NCBI GenBank assembly: GCA_021106775.1
Contig: JAIOTL010000066.1
Location: 1-6,502 of the forward strand
Length of the DNA: 6,502 nt
Direction of reading: 5' to 3'
DNA from: Planctomycetota bacterium
GTDB taxonomy: Bacteria; Planctomycetota; UBA8742; SKZP01; JAIOTL01
The stretch's first letter is position 1; the number at the start of each line of letters is the position of its first letter. Below are positions 1-5,568 of the stretch, piece by piece. The notes under the pieces were generated by a model. It ran no database searches, had not been told where the DNA came from, and saw only the letters and a program-made list of their open reading frames with translations. The translations under genes and the position numbers were made by a program.

Positions 1-521
1 CCGTTGCCCTTAAATATCACCGACATCGAACCCGTTGTTTTTGCTGCCCGTTCAATGTCAAAAAGTCCCAATTTCTCGGCAATTTCCCAATGATGCAAAA
101 ATTCACGACCAATATAATCCTCAGCGTTATAACCTTCAATTCTAAGCGTTACATTATCTTCTTCTGACTTGCCTACCGGAGTATCAGCATCGGGAAAATT
201 CGGAATATTCAGCAAAAGGTCGTTAATTTCGTCGGAAATCCGTGAAAACTCAGCATCGTATTCCGCAACCTTCACTTTGAGTTCCGCACCCATTAATTTT
301 GCATGTTCTGCTTCGGATTTTTTACCTTCTTTGAAAAGTTTGCTTATGCTTTTGGCGATTTTGTTCGCTTCAGCACGTGTATTATCTTTGTTCTGTTGTG
401 CTTTTCTGCGATCGTCAACTTTCGCAAGAAGCCTTGCAATCAACTCCTTTTCGACGCCTTTTCTGCCTAGTAACTCAGCAGCAGCTTCTGGATTTTTCTC
501 AACCCGTTTAATGTCTATCAT
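1..521 (-). CDS. serS: Seryl-tRNA synthetase, N-terminal part (cut by window edge)
   Basis: This is the first 173 codons of a class IIa aminoacyl-tRNA synthetase that charges tRNA-Ser with serine in the cytoplasm. The start reads MIDIKRVEKNPEAAAELLGR, the usual SerRS opening. A highly charged Lys/Glu/Arg-rich stretch follows (about residues 25-105), which in this family forms the long antiparallel coiled-coil arm that grips the tRNA-Ser variable arm. Then come the linker with N-I-P-N-F-P-D (about 109-115) and the beginning of the catalytic domain with HHWEIAEKLGLFDIERAAK followed by TGS. The class II signature motifs lie beyond the window. The ATG at 519-521 has an AAGG at 528-531, six bases upstream, and a candidate promoter further up. 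The gene is divergent from atpH. The identification rests on motif recognition and is strong; whether the rest of the gene is intact cannot be seen. Confidence 0.95.
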   Translation of the reverse strand, partial: MIDIKRVEKNPEAAAELLGRKGVEKELIARLLAKVDDRRKAQQNKDNTRAEANKIAKSISKLFKEGKKSEAEHAKLMGAELKVKVAEYDAEFSRISDEINDLLLNIPNFPDADTPVGKSEEDNVTLRIEGYNAEDYIGREFLHHWEIAEKLGLFDIERAAKTTGSMSVIFKGN

Positions 522-552
522 TTTATGCCTTGTTAACGGTTATAAAGTAAAT

Positions 553-582
553 TTTATATCAATTTATAAGAACCATGCTCAA
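553..582 (-). promoter_or_regulatory. Candidate sigma-70 promoter for serS
   Basis: On the minus strand, TTGAGC (-35, at 577-582) is followed after 18 bases by TATAAA (-10, at 553-558). This gives 4/6 and 5/6 matches to the consensus boxes. A transcript starting around 545-547 would have a leader of about 25 bases before the serS ATG. It is a pattern match only. The region is AT-rich, so chance matches are possible, but the spacing and position suit serS. No equally good promoter was found for atpH in the same 150 bp. Confidence 0.45.
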
Positions 583-663
583 GAAAAATAGTTCAGTACA
601 ATTTCAAAGGGTTAAAATTTATTGAATATTTTGTTTTGCATATTAATGTGAAAGCACTTCAGC

Positions 664-668
664 AGGAG
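664..668 (+). promoter_or_regulatory. Ribosome binding site of atpH
   Basis: AGGAG lies five bases before the ATG at 674. It fixes the atpH start and shows that this organism uses Shine-Dalgarno recognition. Confidence 0.85.
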
Positions 669-673
669 AATTT

Positions 674-1225
674 ATGGAAAGCGCATCGAAAATCGGTCGA
701 ATTTACGCGGAAGCATTATTTGAACTCGCAAAAACTGACGGCAAAATCGGTGAATGCTACGACAACCTTGATGAATTGCACAAAATTTACCGTAATGAGA
801 AAGAATTTCGCGATTTCTTCACCTCGCCGACAATCGACAGAGACCAGAAAATTATGATAGTAAGTGAGATTTTCGATGGTAGCGTTGAGACACTCGTGCT
901 TAACCTGCTTTGCATTCTCATTCGCAAGCACCGTGAAACCGCGCTTAACAATATCTACGAAGCGTACATGAAATATCGGGACGAGGATGTAAATCGTGTT
1001 TATGCAAAAGTTATAACTGCTAAAAAAATGAAAGATGAAGTTCTGGACAGACTAAAATCTGAGCTGACTGAGAAGCTGCAAAAGAATGTCTTCATCGAAG
1101 AGAAGCTTAACGAGAAAATTATCGGCGGAATGATTGTGCGCATTGGCGATAATGTCATAAATTCGTCGATTATCAATAAACTCAGAAATTTACGCCAAAA
1201 TTTCAAAACATTCGAGTCCCAGTAA
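674..1225 (+). CDS. atpH: F-type ATP synthase subunit delta (OSCP)
   Basis: The 183-aa product is the peripheral-stalk subunit that joins the b subunits to the top of the F1 alpha/beta hexamer, on the cytoplasmic side of the inner membrane. The length is normal for the family. The N-terminal helical domain has the IGRIYAEALFELAK signature (residues 7-20), then F-x-x-F-F-T-S-P-T-I and a Lys (about 45-59) and a helix with IRKHRETAL (83-91). The linker and C-terminal domain have V-I-T-A-K-K (113-118) and the family motif IIGGMIVRIGDNVINSS (149-165), where many homologues have the ending V-I-D-G-S. The ATG has a strong RBS. No other atp gene is adjacent: serS lies divergently upstream and a non-coding repeat region lies downstream. 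In most bacteria atpH sits between atpF and atpA, so this copy appears to be transcribed alone. It may be the sole delta gene or one of two; this window cannot tell. Confidence 0.93.
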   Translation: MESASKIGRIYAEALFELAKTDGKIGECYDNLDELHKIYRNEKEFRDFFTSPTIDRDQKIMIVSEIFDGSVETLVLNLLCILIRKHRETALNNIYEAYMKYRDEDVNRVYAKVITAKKMKDEVLDRLKSELTEKLQKNVFIEEKLNEKIIGGMIVRIGDNVINSSIINKLRNLRQNFKTFESQ

Positions 1226-1247
1226 CTTTAATTGGTTGTCATTGCGA

Positions 1248-1262
1248 AGCATCATTGATGCT
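1248..1262 (+). terminator. Possible terminator hairpin after atpH
   Basis: AGCATCA (1248-1254) and TGATGCT (1256-1262) are exact inverted copies around one base, followed by TTCCTTT. The hairpin lies 22 bases past the atpH stop and inside the left arm of the repeat element. The T tract is short and interrupted, so termination activity is uncertain. Confidence 0.35.
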
Positions 1263-1314
1263 TTCCTTTGCGAAGCAATCCAGGATAGTCCAGAGAAACA
1301 CAAAGAATTCTGAA

Positions 1315-1400
1315 ATTTACTATTTCCTAAAAATTTAGAGATTCAGGTTCAAAAATTTTCATACATAATACATTTGAATGCAATCTACATTTACTATTTC
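1315..1400. repeat. 12-bp direct repeat pair inside the palindromic element
   Basis: ATTTACTATTTC occurs at 1315-1326 and again at 1389-1400, 74 bases apart. Both copies lie in the core of the element, the second directly beside the right arm. The first lies 26 bases inside the left arm. This suggests an internal duplication, or remnants of an older insertion within the element. Confidence 0.6.
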
Positions 1401-1465
1401 GCTATCCTGGATTCCTCGTTCGTTTATACTCTCTCGGAATGACACGGGTTGGGTGTTTTCTACAC

Positions 1466-1489
1466 AAAAAAATGCAATTCCTACGGAAT
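1466..1489 (-). terminator. Possible terminator of the leftward gene cluster
   Basis: On the minus strand, ATTCC-GTA-GGAAT (1489-1477) is followed by TGCA and then seven T (1472-1466). The stem is only five base pairs, so this is a weak intrinsic-terminator candidate about 55 bases downstream of the deacetylase stop. It lies between the convergent deacetylase and atpH genes, where a terminator would be expected. Confidence 0.35.
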
Positions 1490-1502
1490 ATCGCGGCTTC
1501 CC

Positions 1503-1520
1503 GAAGATTATTTAATCTTC
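1503..1520. repeat. Perfect 8-bp inverted repeat downstream of the deacetylase gene
   Basis: GAAGATTA (1503-1510), two bases, then TAATCTTC (1513-1520) make an exact palindrome 22 bases past the deacetylase stop. No T run follows on either strand, so it is not a standard intrinsic terminator. It could stabilise the mRNA 3' end or act with the hairpin at 1477-1489. Confidence 0.4.
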
Positions 1521-1542
1521 TTGATGTCGAAGTAAAAAATTC

Positions 1543-2457
1543 TTAAAATTTCATGCCGTATTTTTCGATGCAGGTCTTTGCGCAATTGAAATGAATGGTC
1601 GCAACATCATCAGTCTTATTGGCATAACCGCCAGCAAGACAGACCATTGTAGGTATATTGCGTTTTGTCGCTTCGCTGATTACAATTTCATCACGTTTAT
1701 TGCATCCTTCAATAGAAAGATGCAAACCGCCGATTTTGTCTTCGATATACGTATCTGCTCCTGCTACATAGATAAGAAGGTCGGGTTTGTGCGAATCCAA
1801 AATCTTCGGCACGTTCTCAAAGAGATGTTTGTTATATTGGGTGTCCTTCGTGCCTGGCAGAAGACCGATATCAAGGTCAGATTTCATCTTCACCATGGGA
1901 TAAAGCAAATCATTGTGAATGGAAAAAGTGAAAACATTTTTATCATTCTCAAAAATATACGCAGTTCCGTTACCCTGATGCACGTCTACATCTATAACCG
2001 CAACCTTTTCAACGAGTTTTTCCTTCTGCAAAACTCGAATGGCAACAGCAATATCGTTAAGAATGCAGAAACCCTCGCCATGATTATCAAATGCATGATG
2101 AAATCCGCCACCGACATGAAATCCGAACGATTTTGTTTCAAGAGCAAGTTTACATGCTCGAATTGACGCCCCACACATAAGTTTGAATGAATCGTAAACT
2201 TCGTGATTGCACGGTGCCTCAAATTCTCTGACCGCCTCAAAAGGATTGCGAAATGCATAATCTTCTATGCGCGACAAAAAAGTATGTGAATGAACAGTGC
2301 GGATTTCATCAAGCGTTGCTTCTTCGGAAGATGTAAATTCATCTTCAGGAACGCCGAATGCTAAAAGATTTTTCTTAGTTAAAACATATTTCTCAGCGGG
2401 AAAAACATGTTCATCCCAAGTGCCCATATCAAGGTCGTTGTAAACGAAGTGCGGCAT
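1543..2457 (-). CDS. Class IV-like (HDAC11-type) histone deacetylase family protein
   Basis: The 304-aa product is a zinc-dependent amidohydrolase of the arginase/deacetylase fold. Family members remove acetyl or longer acyl groups from lysines or small amines; the substrate here is unknown. Numbering from the ATG at 2455-2457, the active-site His pair is HH at 120-121 in GGGFHHAFDNHGEGFC, followed by N-D-I-A-V-A-I-R. The zinc ligands are Asp158 and His160 in DVDVHQGNGT and Asp235 in AGADTYIEDKIGGL. The transition-state Tyr is Tyr278 in AGGYA. The segment with F-S-I-H, S-D-L-D-I and G-T-K-D, and the early HVFPAEKY, resemble class IV (HDAC11-like) members. The catalytic set looks complete. No signal peptide or membrane segment is seen, so it is probably cytoplasmic. 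A TTG at 2479-2481 would add eight residues but has no RBS, whereas this ATG has GAGG five bases upstream. It is the last gene of the minus-strand cluster, 65 bp after the MOSC-MogA gene. Confidence 0.9.
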   Translation of the reverse strand: MPHFVYNDLDMGTWDEHVFPAEKYVLTKKNLLAFGVPEDEFTSSEEATLDEIRTVHSHTFLSRIEDYAFRNPFEAVREFEAPCNHEVYDSFKLMCGASIRACKLALETKSFGFHVGGGFHHAFDNHGEGFCILNDIAVAIRVLQKEKLVEKVAVIDVDVHQGNGTAYIFENDKNVFTFSIHNDLLYPMVKMKSDLDIGLLPGTKDTQYNKHLFENVPKILDSHKPDLLIYVAGADTYIEDKIGGLHLSIEGCNKRDEIVISEATKRNIPTMVCLAGGYANKTDDVATIHFNCAKTCIEKYGMKF

Positions 2458-2462
2458 ATATA

Positions 2463-2466
2463 CCTC
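2463..2466 (-). promoter_or_regulatory. RBS that decides the deacetylase start
   Basis: On the minus strand GAGG is followed by TATAT and the ATG at 2457-2455. The in-frame TTG at 2481 has no comparable site before it. The homologous part of the protein also begins at this ATG. Confidence 0.7.
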
Positions 2467-2522
2467 ATTCTGCACAGTCAAGATGTATTAATGTAATAGA
2501 ATATGATAAATGCGAAACCAAA

Positions 2523-3458
2523 TCAATCGTCTGCACAATTATTTACGTTTCCTTTGAGCAATTCGAGTGCATGTGGGATTGCTTCACGAACGATATTAAG
2601 GCATTCTTCAACACCTTTGGGGCTTCCAGGAAGATTTATTATCAGAGTTTTTCCCCGAAATCCGGTAACGCCGCGCGATAAAATTGCTCTTTTCGTGATT
2701 TTGAAAGACTCCATGCGCATTGCTTCGGAAAAACCCGGTATTTCCTTGTCGATGGATTGAATTGTCGCTTCAGGCGTATTATCTCGTGGGCTTAAACCTG
2801 TTCCGCCTGTTGTTATGACAAGTTCAAGCTTCTTAACATCGCTCATTTCGTTGAGAACGTTGGAAATATGGTCGATTTCGTCAGGCACTATTTGTGTAAC
2901 TTTGACGATTCCACCGTTCTGGGCAATCAGTTTTTCAATTATCGCCTCGGTCGTGCTGATTCTCTCACCTTTTGATGCTGAGTCCGAAACCACCACAATT
3001 CCCACATCAAATGTTTTTGGAGTCTCAATAATTTCGATTTTGTCGTCCTTTTTAATCTCACCCGGATTCAGAACTTTTGTAAATACACCGGATTCAGGCA
3101 TAATGCAGTAACCAACATTATAAAAAATCGCGCACGGAGTATGACATTCCTTGCCTATCTGAGTAACCTGCAAAATAACATCCGTGCCGACCTTGAGTTT
3201 AGTGCCGATAATCAGTTTTTCAAGCTCAATGCCTTCAGTGATAATGTTTTCGCCAAAATCTCCGATATTAACTTCAACTCCCTTCGCTTGCATCTCCGCA
3301 ATTTTCTCGGTAGCCAAGAGACTAACCTGCCGATGCCATTTCCCCGCATGAACATCATTTTCAATGCCATGATTTATTTGAAGTTTTGCGACTGGAATTT
3401 CTGTCTTCCCCTTGCCCTTTGCGTCGCTTATGCAAACCGCAATAATTTTAGCGTTCAT
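2523..3458 (-). CDS. MOSC domain - MogA/MoaB fusion protein (molybdenum cofactor metabolism)
   Basis: This 311-aa protein joins two domains. Residues about 4-145 are a MOSC domain: GIENDVHAG (31-39), WHRQVSLLA, GDFGENI and the Cys-containing TQIGKECHTPC (99-109), then Y-C-I-M-P-E-S-G-V-F. Cys105 is the likely conserved sulfur-carrying cysteine. Residues about 150-303 are a MogA/MoaB molybdopterin-binding domain: VVVSDSASKG, VPDE (Asp193), TTGGTGLSPRDNTPEAT (216-232, Asp226), the motif with L-S-R-G-V, and NLPGSP (275-280). Asp193 and Asp226 match the catalytic Asp pair of MogA. By homology the MogA part adenylates molybdopterin before Mo insertion; the MOSC part would handle sulfur or the finished cofactor. 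The open frame runs upstream to 3578, but the ATG at 3456-3458 has a GAGGAA just before it and matches the domain start; the extra residues would overlap the MFS gene. No other moa/moe genes are in view. Confidence 0.93.
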   Translation of the reverse strand: MNAKIIAVCISDAKGKGKTEIPVAKLQINHGIENDVHAGKWHRQVSLLATEKIAEMQAKGVEVNIGDFGENIITEGIELEKLIIGTKLKVGTDVILQVTQIGKECHTPCAIFYNVGYCIMPESGVFTKVLNPGEIKKDDKIEIIETPKTFDVGIVVVSDSASKGERISTTEAIIEKLIAQNGGIVKVTQIVPDEIDHISNVLNEMSDVKKLELVITTGGTGLSPRDNTPEATIQSIDKEIPGFSEAMRMESFKITKRAILSRGVTGFRGKTLIINLPGSPKGVEECLNIVREAIPHALELLKGNVNNCADD

Positions 3459-3460
3459 AA

Positions 3461-3466
3461 TTCCTC
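3461..3466 (-). promoter_or_regulatory. RBS that decides the MOSC-MogA start
   Basis: On the minus strand GAGGAA is followed by TT and then ATG (GAGG to ATG spacing is four bases). It supports a start at 3458 over the upstream in-frame codon at 3578, which would overlap the preceding gene by 50 bp. Confidence 0.7.
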
Positions 3467-3528
3467 GCTGATTCAACAATTGATAAAGTACCCCTTTGAT
3501 AACAAGAATTTCATTGAGTTGTAGATTT

Positions 3529-4776
3529 TTATGCATTTTTCTCTGAAATTGGTGGTTTTGTGCGGATGAATTGCACAAATATCAGCGACAGAATACTCAA
3601 GCACGCGCCGACAATAAACGGGATTCTAGTGCTGAACATCCAGATGGCAGCACCGATAAACGGCACAATTACCGCTGCGATATGATTTATCGCGAAACTG
3701 ACAGACATACTTGGTGCAATATGGCGCGGGTCTGCAACTTTTTGGAAATATGTGCGAATGGCAATCGCGAAGTTGAAAAATATATGGTCGAGAACATAAA
3801 GGGCGATTACAAGACATGTGCTGTTATTGAATGCGTAGGCAAGGAATATAAAAAACATGCTGAAATATTCGAGAGTAAGCACTTTTCTTTCTCCGAAAAT
3901 GTTGATAATTCGCCCAACCAACGGGCTAAGAAAATAATTAATGAAATTGTTGAAAATGAACAGAAGCGTGATTTCAACTATACTGAAATGGAATTTTTGG
4001 ACCAAAAGCAAAACCGCGAAAACAACGAAAAACTGCCTGCGTGCACCTGACAGAAACGACAGAGTATAAAACAACCAGTATTTTTTTCGAATCAGAAAAC
4101 GTTTAAGCTGAGGAACCGCGTTCTTATCCACTGGATTTTGAAAGAATCCCCAGATGCCAAAAATTACTACAATTGAACCAACAATGAGATAAATAGTTTT
4201 AATTATTGTGCCTTGATTTGCTTGAATTTTAAGGGTCGTCTCATCGGCTGTAGTGCCGGCAGCAAAATGATCTATCACGAAAATCATTATGAGTATTATG
4301 ATGCCGATGAAAAAATTTGTGGCGGCAGCAAGACTTCTCAGTTTTCCGAATACTATTGGCGATTCTCTTATGCCAAAGCTTTGAAGCGTAAGGGTTTGAT
4401 TCGTTGCTTCGTAATAATGAAAGCCAATGCTGAAAAGAAATGTCGTGAATATTAAAGCGATAAACGATGGGAAAAAGCCTGTTATTGCAAGTCCCGCACC
4501 ACACAGGACAATCGAAAGTGCCGATAATTTGTGTTCGCGCATGAAGAGGATAATGAAGACAATCAGAAATGTCAGAAAGCCAGCCAGCTCGCGAACTCCT
4601 TGAATTGAAGCGGTGAGAGAGCCGTCAATCTGGACTACGTCAACTGCAAAATTGTTGAACAATGTTCGCCAGGTCTGCAAGCATATTGCTGAACAAATCG
4701 TCAACACAAGCAGGAAACGATACATCGGTTTTCGTTTAATTAATGAAAAATCGGGCTGAAGAATACTATTGGACAT
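3529..4776 (-). CDS. MFS transporter, 12 transmembrane segments, substrate unknown
   Basis: This 415-aa integral inner-membrane protein has the major facilitator superfamily layout: about six hydrophobic helices (from about residue 20 to 212), a charged central loop (214-232) and about six more (233-403). The loop G-R-I-I-N-I-F-G-E-R-K-V-L (288-300) is the second-half equivalent of the MFS loop motif between helices. Other marked stretches are SGARRQFFVVFA (243-254), RTYFQKVADPRHIAPSMS (341-358) and INHIAAVIVPFIGAAIW (363-379). I recall these as typical of a conserved MFS subfamily in anaerobes and related bacteria without an assigned substrate. Hydrophilic residues within helices (Arg61/Glu63, Asp330/His331, His365) are candidate substrate or proton sites. 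It lies 28 bp after ccmB, with its AGGA (4786-4789) nine bases before the ATG, and 70 bp before the MOSC-MogA gene, so co-transcription is likely. A role in metal, oxyanion or cofactor movement is only a guess from context. Confidence 0.85.
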   Translation of the reverse strand: MSNSILQPDFSLIKRKPMYRFLLVLTICSAICLQTWRTLFNNFAVDVVQIDGSLTASIQGVRELAGFLTFLIVFIILFMREHKLSALSIVLCGAGLAITGFFPSFIALIFTTFLFSIGFHYYEATNQTLTLQSFGIRESPIVFGKLRSLAAATNFFIGIIILIMIFVIDHFAAGTTADETTLKIQANQGTIIKTIYLIVGSIVVIFGIWGFFQNPVDKNAVPQLKRFLIRKKYWLFYTLSFLSGARRQFFVVFAVLLLVQKFHFSIVEITLLFIFNNFINYFLSPLVGRIINIFGERKVLTLEYFSMFFIFLAYAFNNSTCLVIALYVLDHIFFNFAIAIRTYFQKVADPRHIAPSMSVSFAINHIAAVIVPFIGAAIWMFSTRIPFIVGACLSILSLIFVQFIRTKPPISEKNA

Positions 4777-4804
4777 GCAAATATATCCTGCTGAGAAATC
4801 CCGG

Positions 4805-5476
4805 TTAACGTTTTGCTGTCAACTCATAGATGACAAACCCAGCAACAAAATACAATATATCAAGGGCAATTATTATGAAAATATCGCGGATGCCAGCATT
4901 ATTACCCCCAAAAACAGTCATAACAGCACTAAGATTCGCTGTGAAGACTGGAAACAGAAAAGGAAGTGCGAATAATAGTGCGAAATTTGAGAGCTGTCTG
5001 TTAAACCCAAGATAATTGAACTGTGTGATTAAACCGATTGAAATCTGGGCGATTGCGACTGAGATTGTGATGAAAACAAGCTGAACTACTGATATTATTG
5101 AGACATCTAAGTTGAAGAATATCAGGAACGCTGGAACCGTAAGAACGTAAATCAATGAAATCCCTGAGCAAATTGAGACATGCCTACTGAGGAAAATGCT
5201 GGAACCTGCACATGGGAGGAGTTTTAGTTCGTTTTCGAATTTGCTACTTCTTGCTCCGAGAAACGAAACCGCGAACTGGGTTGTGATGAGAAATATGAAG
5301 CAGAATATGACGGAAATGTCGCTGATGTCAGGGATGGTTTGAACATTTTCGTAAGCGTAACCGGCGATGAATATTAGCAGAAGTGTGAGAAATAATGATG
5401 CGAATAATCCTGTAACGCCTGTGTTACGCCACTGCAAAGCAAATTCCCGCGAAAGTAATAACCCGAATCGATGCAT
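4805..5476 (-). CDS. ccmB: CcmB-like haem ABC exporter permease (cytochrome c maturation)
   Basis: This 223-aa membrane protein has about six hydrophobic segments (about 22-40, 53-74, 104-122, 126-150, 164-187, 196-218), matching CcmB in length and topology. The amphipathic start LLSREFALQWRN, the loop after the second helix with ARSSKFENELKLLPCAG (75-91), and the late LPFLFPVFTANLSAV (171-185) agree with CcmB homologues. CcmB works with the ATPase CcmA and with CcmC/D to load haem onto CcmE for system I cytochrome c maturation. None of these partners is visible here, and overall conservation is modest, so another type 2 ABC permease remains possible. The ATG at 5476 has AGGAAG (5485-5490) eight bases upstream. 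It is separated from the peptidase gene by 92 bp containing a triple repeat, and from the MFS gene by 28 bp. Confidence 0.75.
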   Translation of the reverse strand: MHRFGLLLSREFALQWRNTGVTGLFASLFLTLLLIFIAGYAYENVQTIPDISDISVIFCFIFLITTQFAVSFLGARSSKFENELKLLPCAGSSIFLSRHVSICSGISLIYVLTVPAFLIFFNLDVSIISVVQLVFITISVAIAQISIGLITQFNYLGFNRQLSNFALLFALPFLFPVFTANLSAVMTVFGGNNAGIRDIFIIIALDILYFVAGFVIYELTAKR

Positions 5477-5528
5477 TCCTAAATCTTCCTTTTAATCTCA
5501 AATCATGAATAATCAAAAATATTTATTT

Positions 5529-5555
5529 TTTCGTGGTTTTCGTGCCTTTCGTGGT
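5529..5555. repeat. Triple 9-bp tandem repeat between peptidase gene and ccmB
   Basis: Three consecutive 9-bp units are present: TTTCGTGGT, TTTCGTGCC, TTTCGTGGT. On the coding (minus) strand they read ACCACGAAA, GGCACGAAA, ACCACGAAA. The tract is flanked by a T run on the left (5526-5531, overlapping the first unit) and six A on the right (5556-5561). It fills the middle of the 92-bp gap between two co-directional genes. From memory, strings of C-A-C-G-A-A-A with this 9-bp phase occur in intergenic DNA of many unrelated bacteria. Its function is unknown. Confidence 0.8.
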
Positions 5556-5568
5556 AAAAAATCTTCGA

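Larger units (their letters stand above)
1237..1444. repeat. Palindromic intergenic repeat element (MITE/REP-like)
   Basis: The stretch is bounded by near-perfect inverted ends, TGTCATTGCG (1237-1246) and CGGAATGACA (1435-1444), which match at 9 of 10 positions. Inside these is a perfect 12-bp inverted pair, AATCCAGGATAG (1277-1288) and CTATCCTGGATT (1402-1413). Each arm also folds on itself: ATTGC (1241-1245) pairs with GCAAT (1275-1279) on the left, and ATTCC (1411-1415) pairs with GGAAT (1436-1440) on the right. The roughly 113-bp core is AT-rich and has no open frame of note. From memory, arms of the GTCATTGCGA...GAAGCAATCC and GTCATTCCGA...GAGGAATCC type recur in intergenic DNA of many bacteria. 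No transposase is present and no clear target-site duplication was found. It begins only 12 bases after the atpH stop. Confidence 0.75.

Noticed and set aside
169..591. Plus-strand open frame of 140 codons
   Set aside because: It lies antisense to the clearly recognised serS N-terminus; its low-complexity Ser/Phe/Leu-rich translation is typical of a shadow frame.
522..673. Bacteroidota-type promoter (TAnnTTTG) upstream of atpH
   Set aside because: TATTTTG near 629 is one base too short for the motif and no matching upstream box was found.
1591..2166. Plus-strand open frame of 191 codons
   Set aside because: It is antisense to the deacetylase gene, whose catalytic motifs are intact; the product matches no known pattern and has no RBS of note.
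2458..2481. TTG start adding eight residues to the deacetylase
   Set aside because: There is no Shine-Dalgarno sequence before it; the ATG at 2457 has GAGG at ideal spacing and matches the family's N-terminus.
3459..3578. N-terminal 40-residue extension of the MOSC-MogA protein
   Set aside because: It overlaps the end of the MFS gene by 50 bp, has no homology to MOSC proteins, and a good RBS precedes the internal ATG at 3458.
3571..4050. Plus-strand open frame of 159 codons
   Set aside because: It is antisense to the MFS gene and its charged, unstructured translation is the complement of hydrophobic helices.
5529..5555. CRISPR-like array
   Set aside because: The units are only 9 bp and directly adjacent with no spacers, so this is a short tandem repeat.
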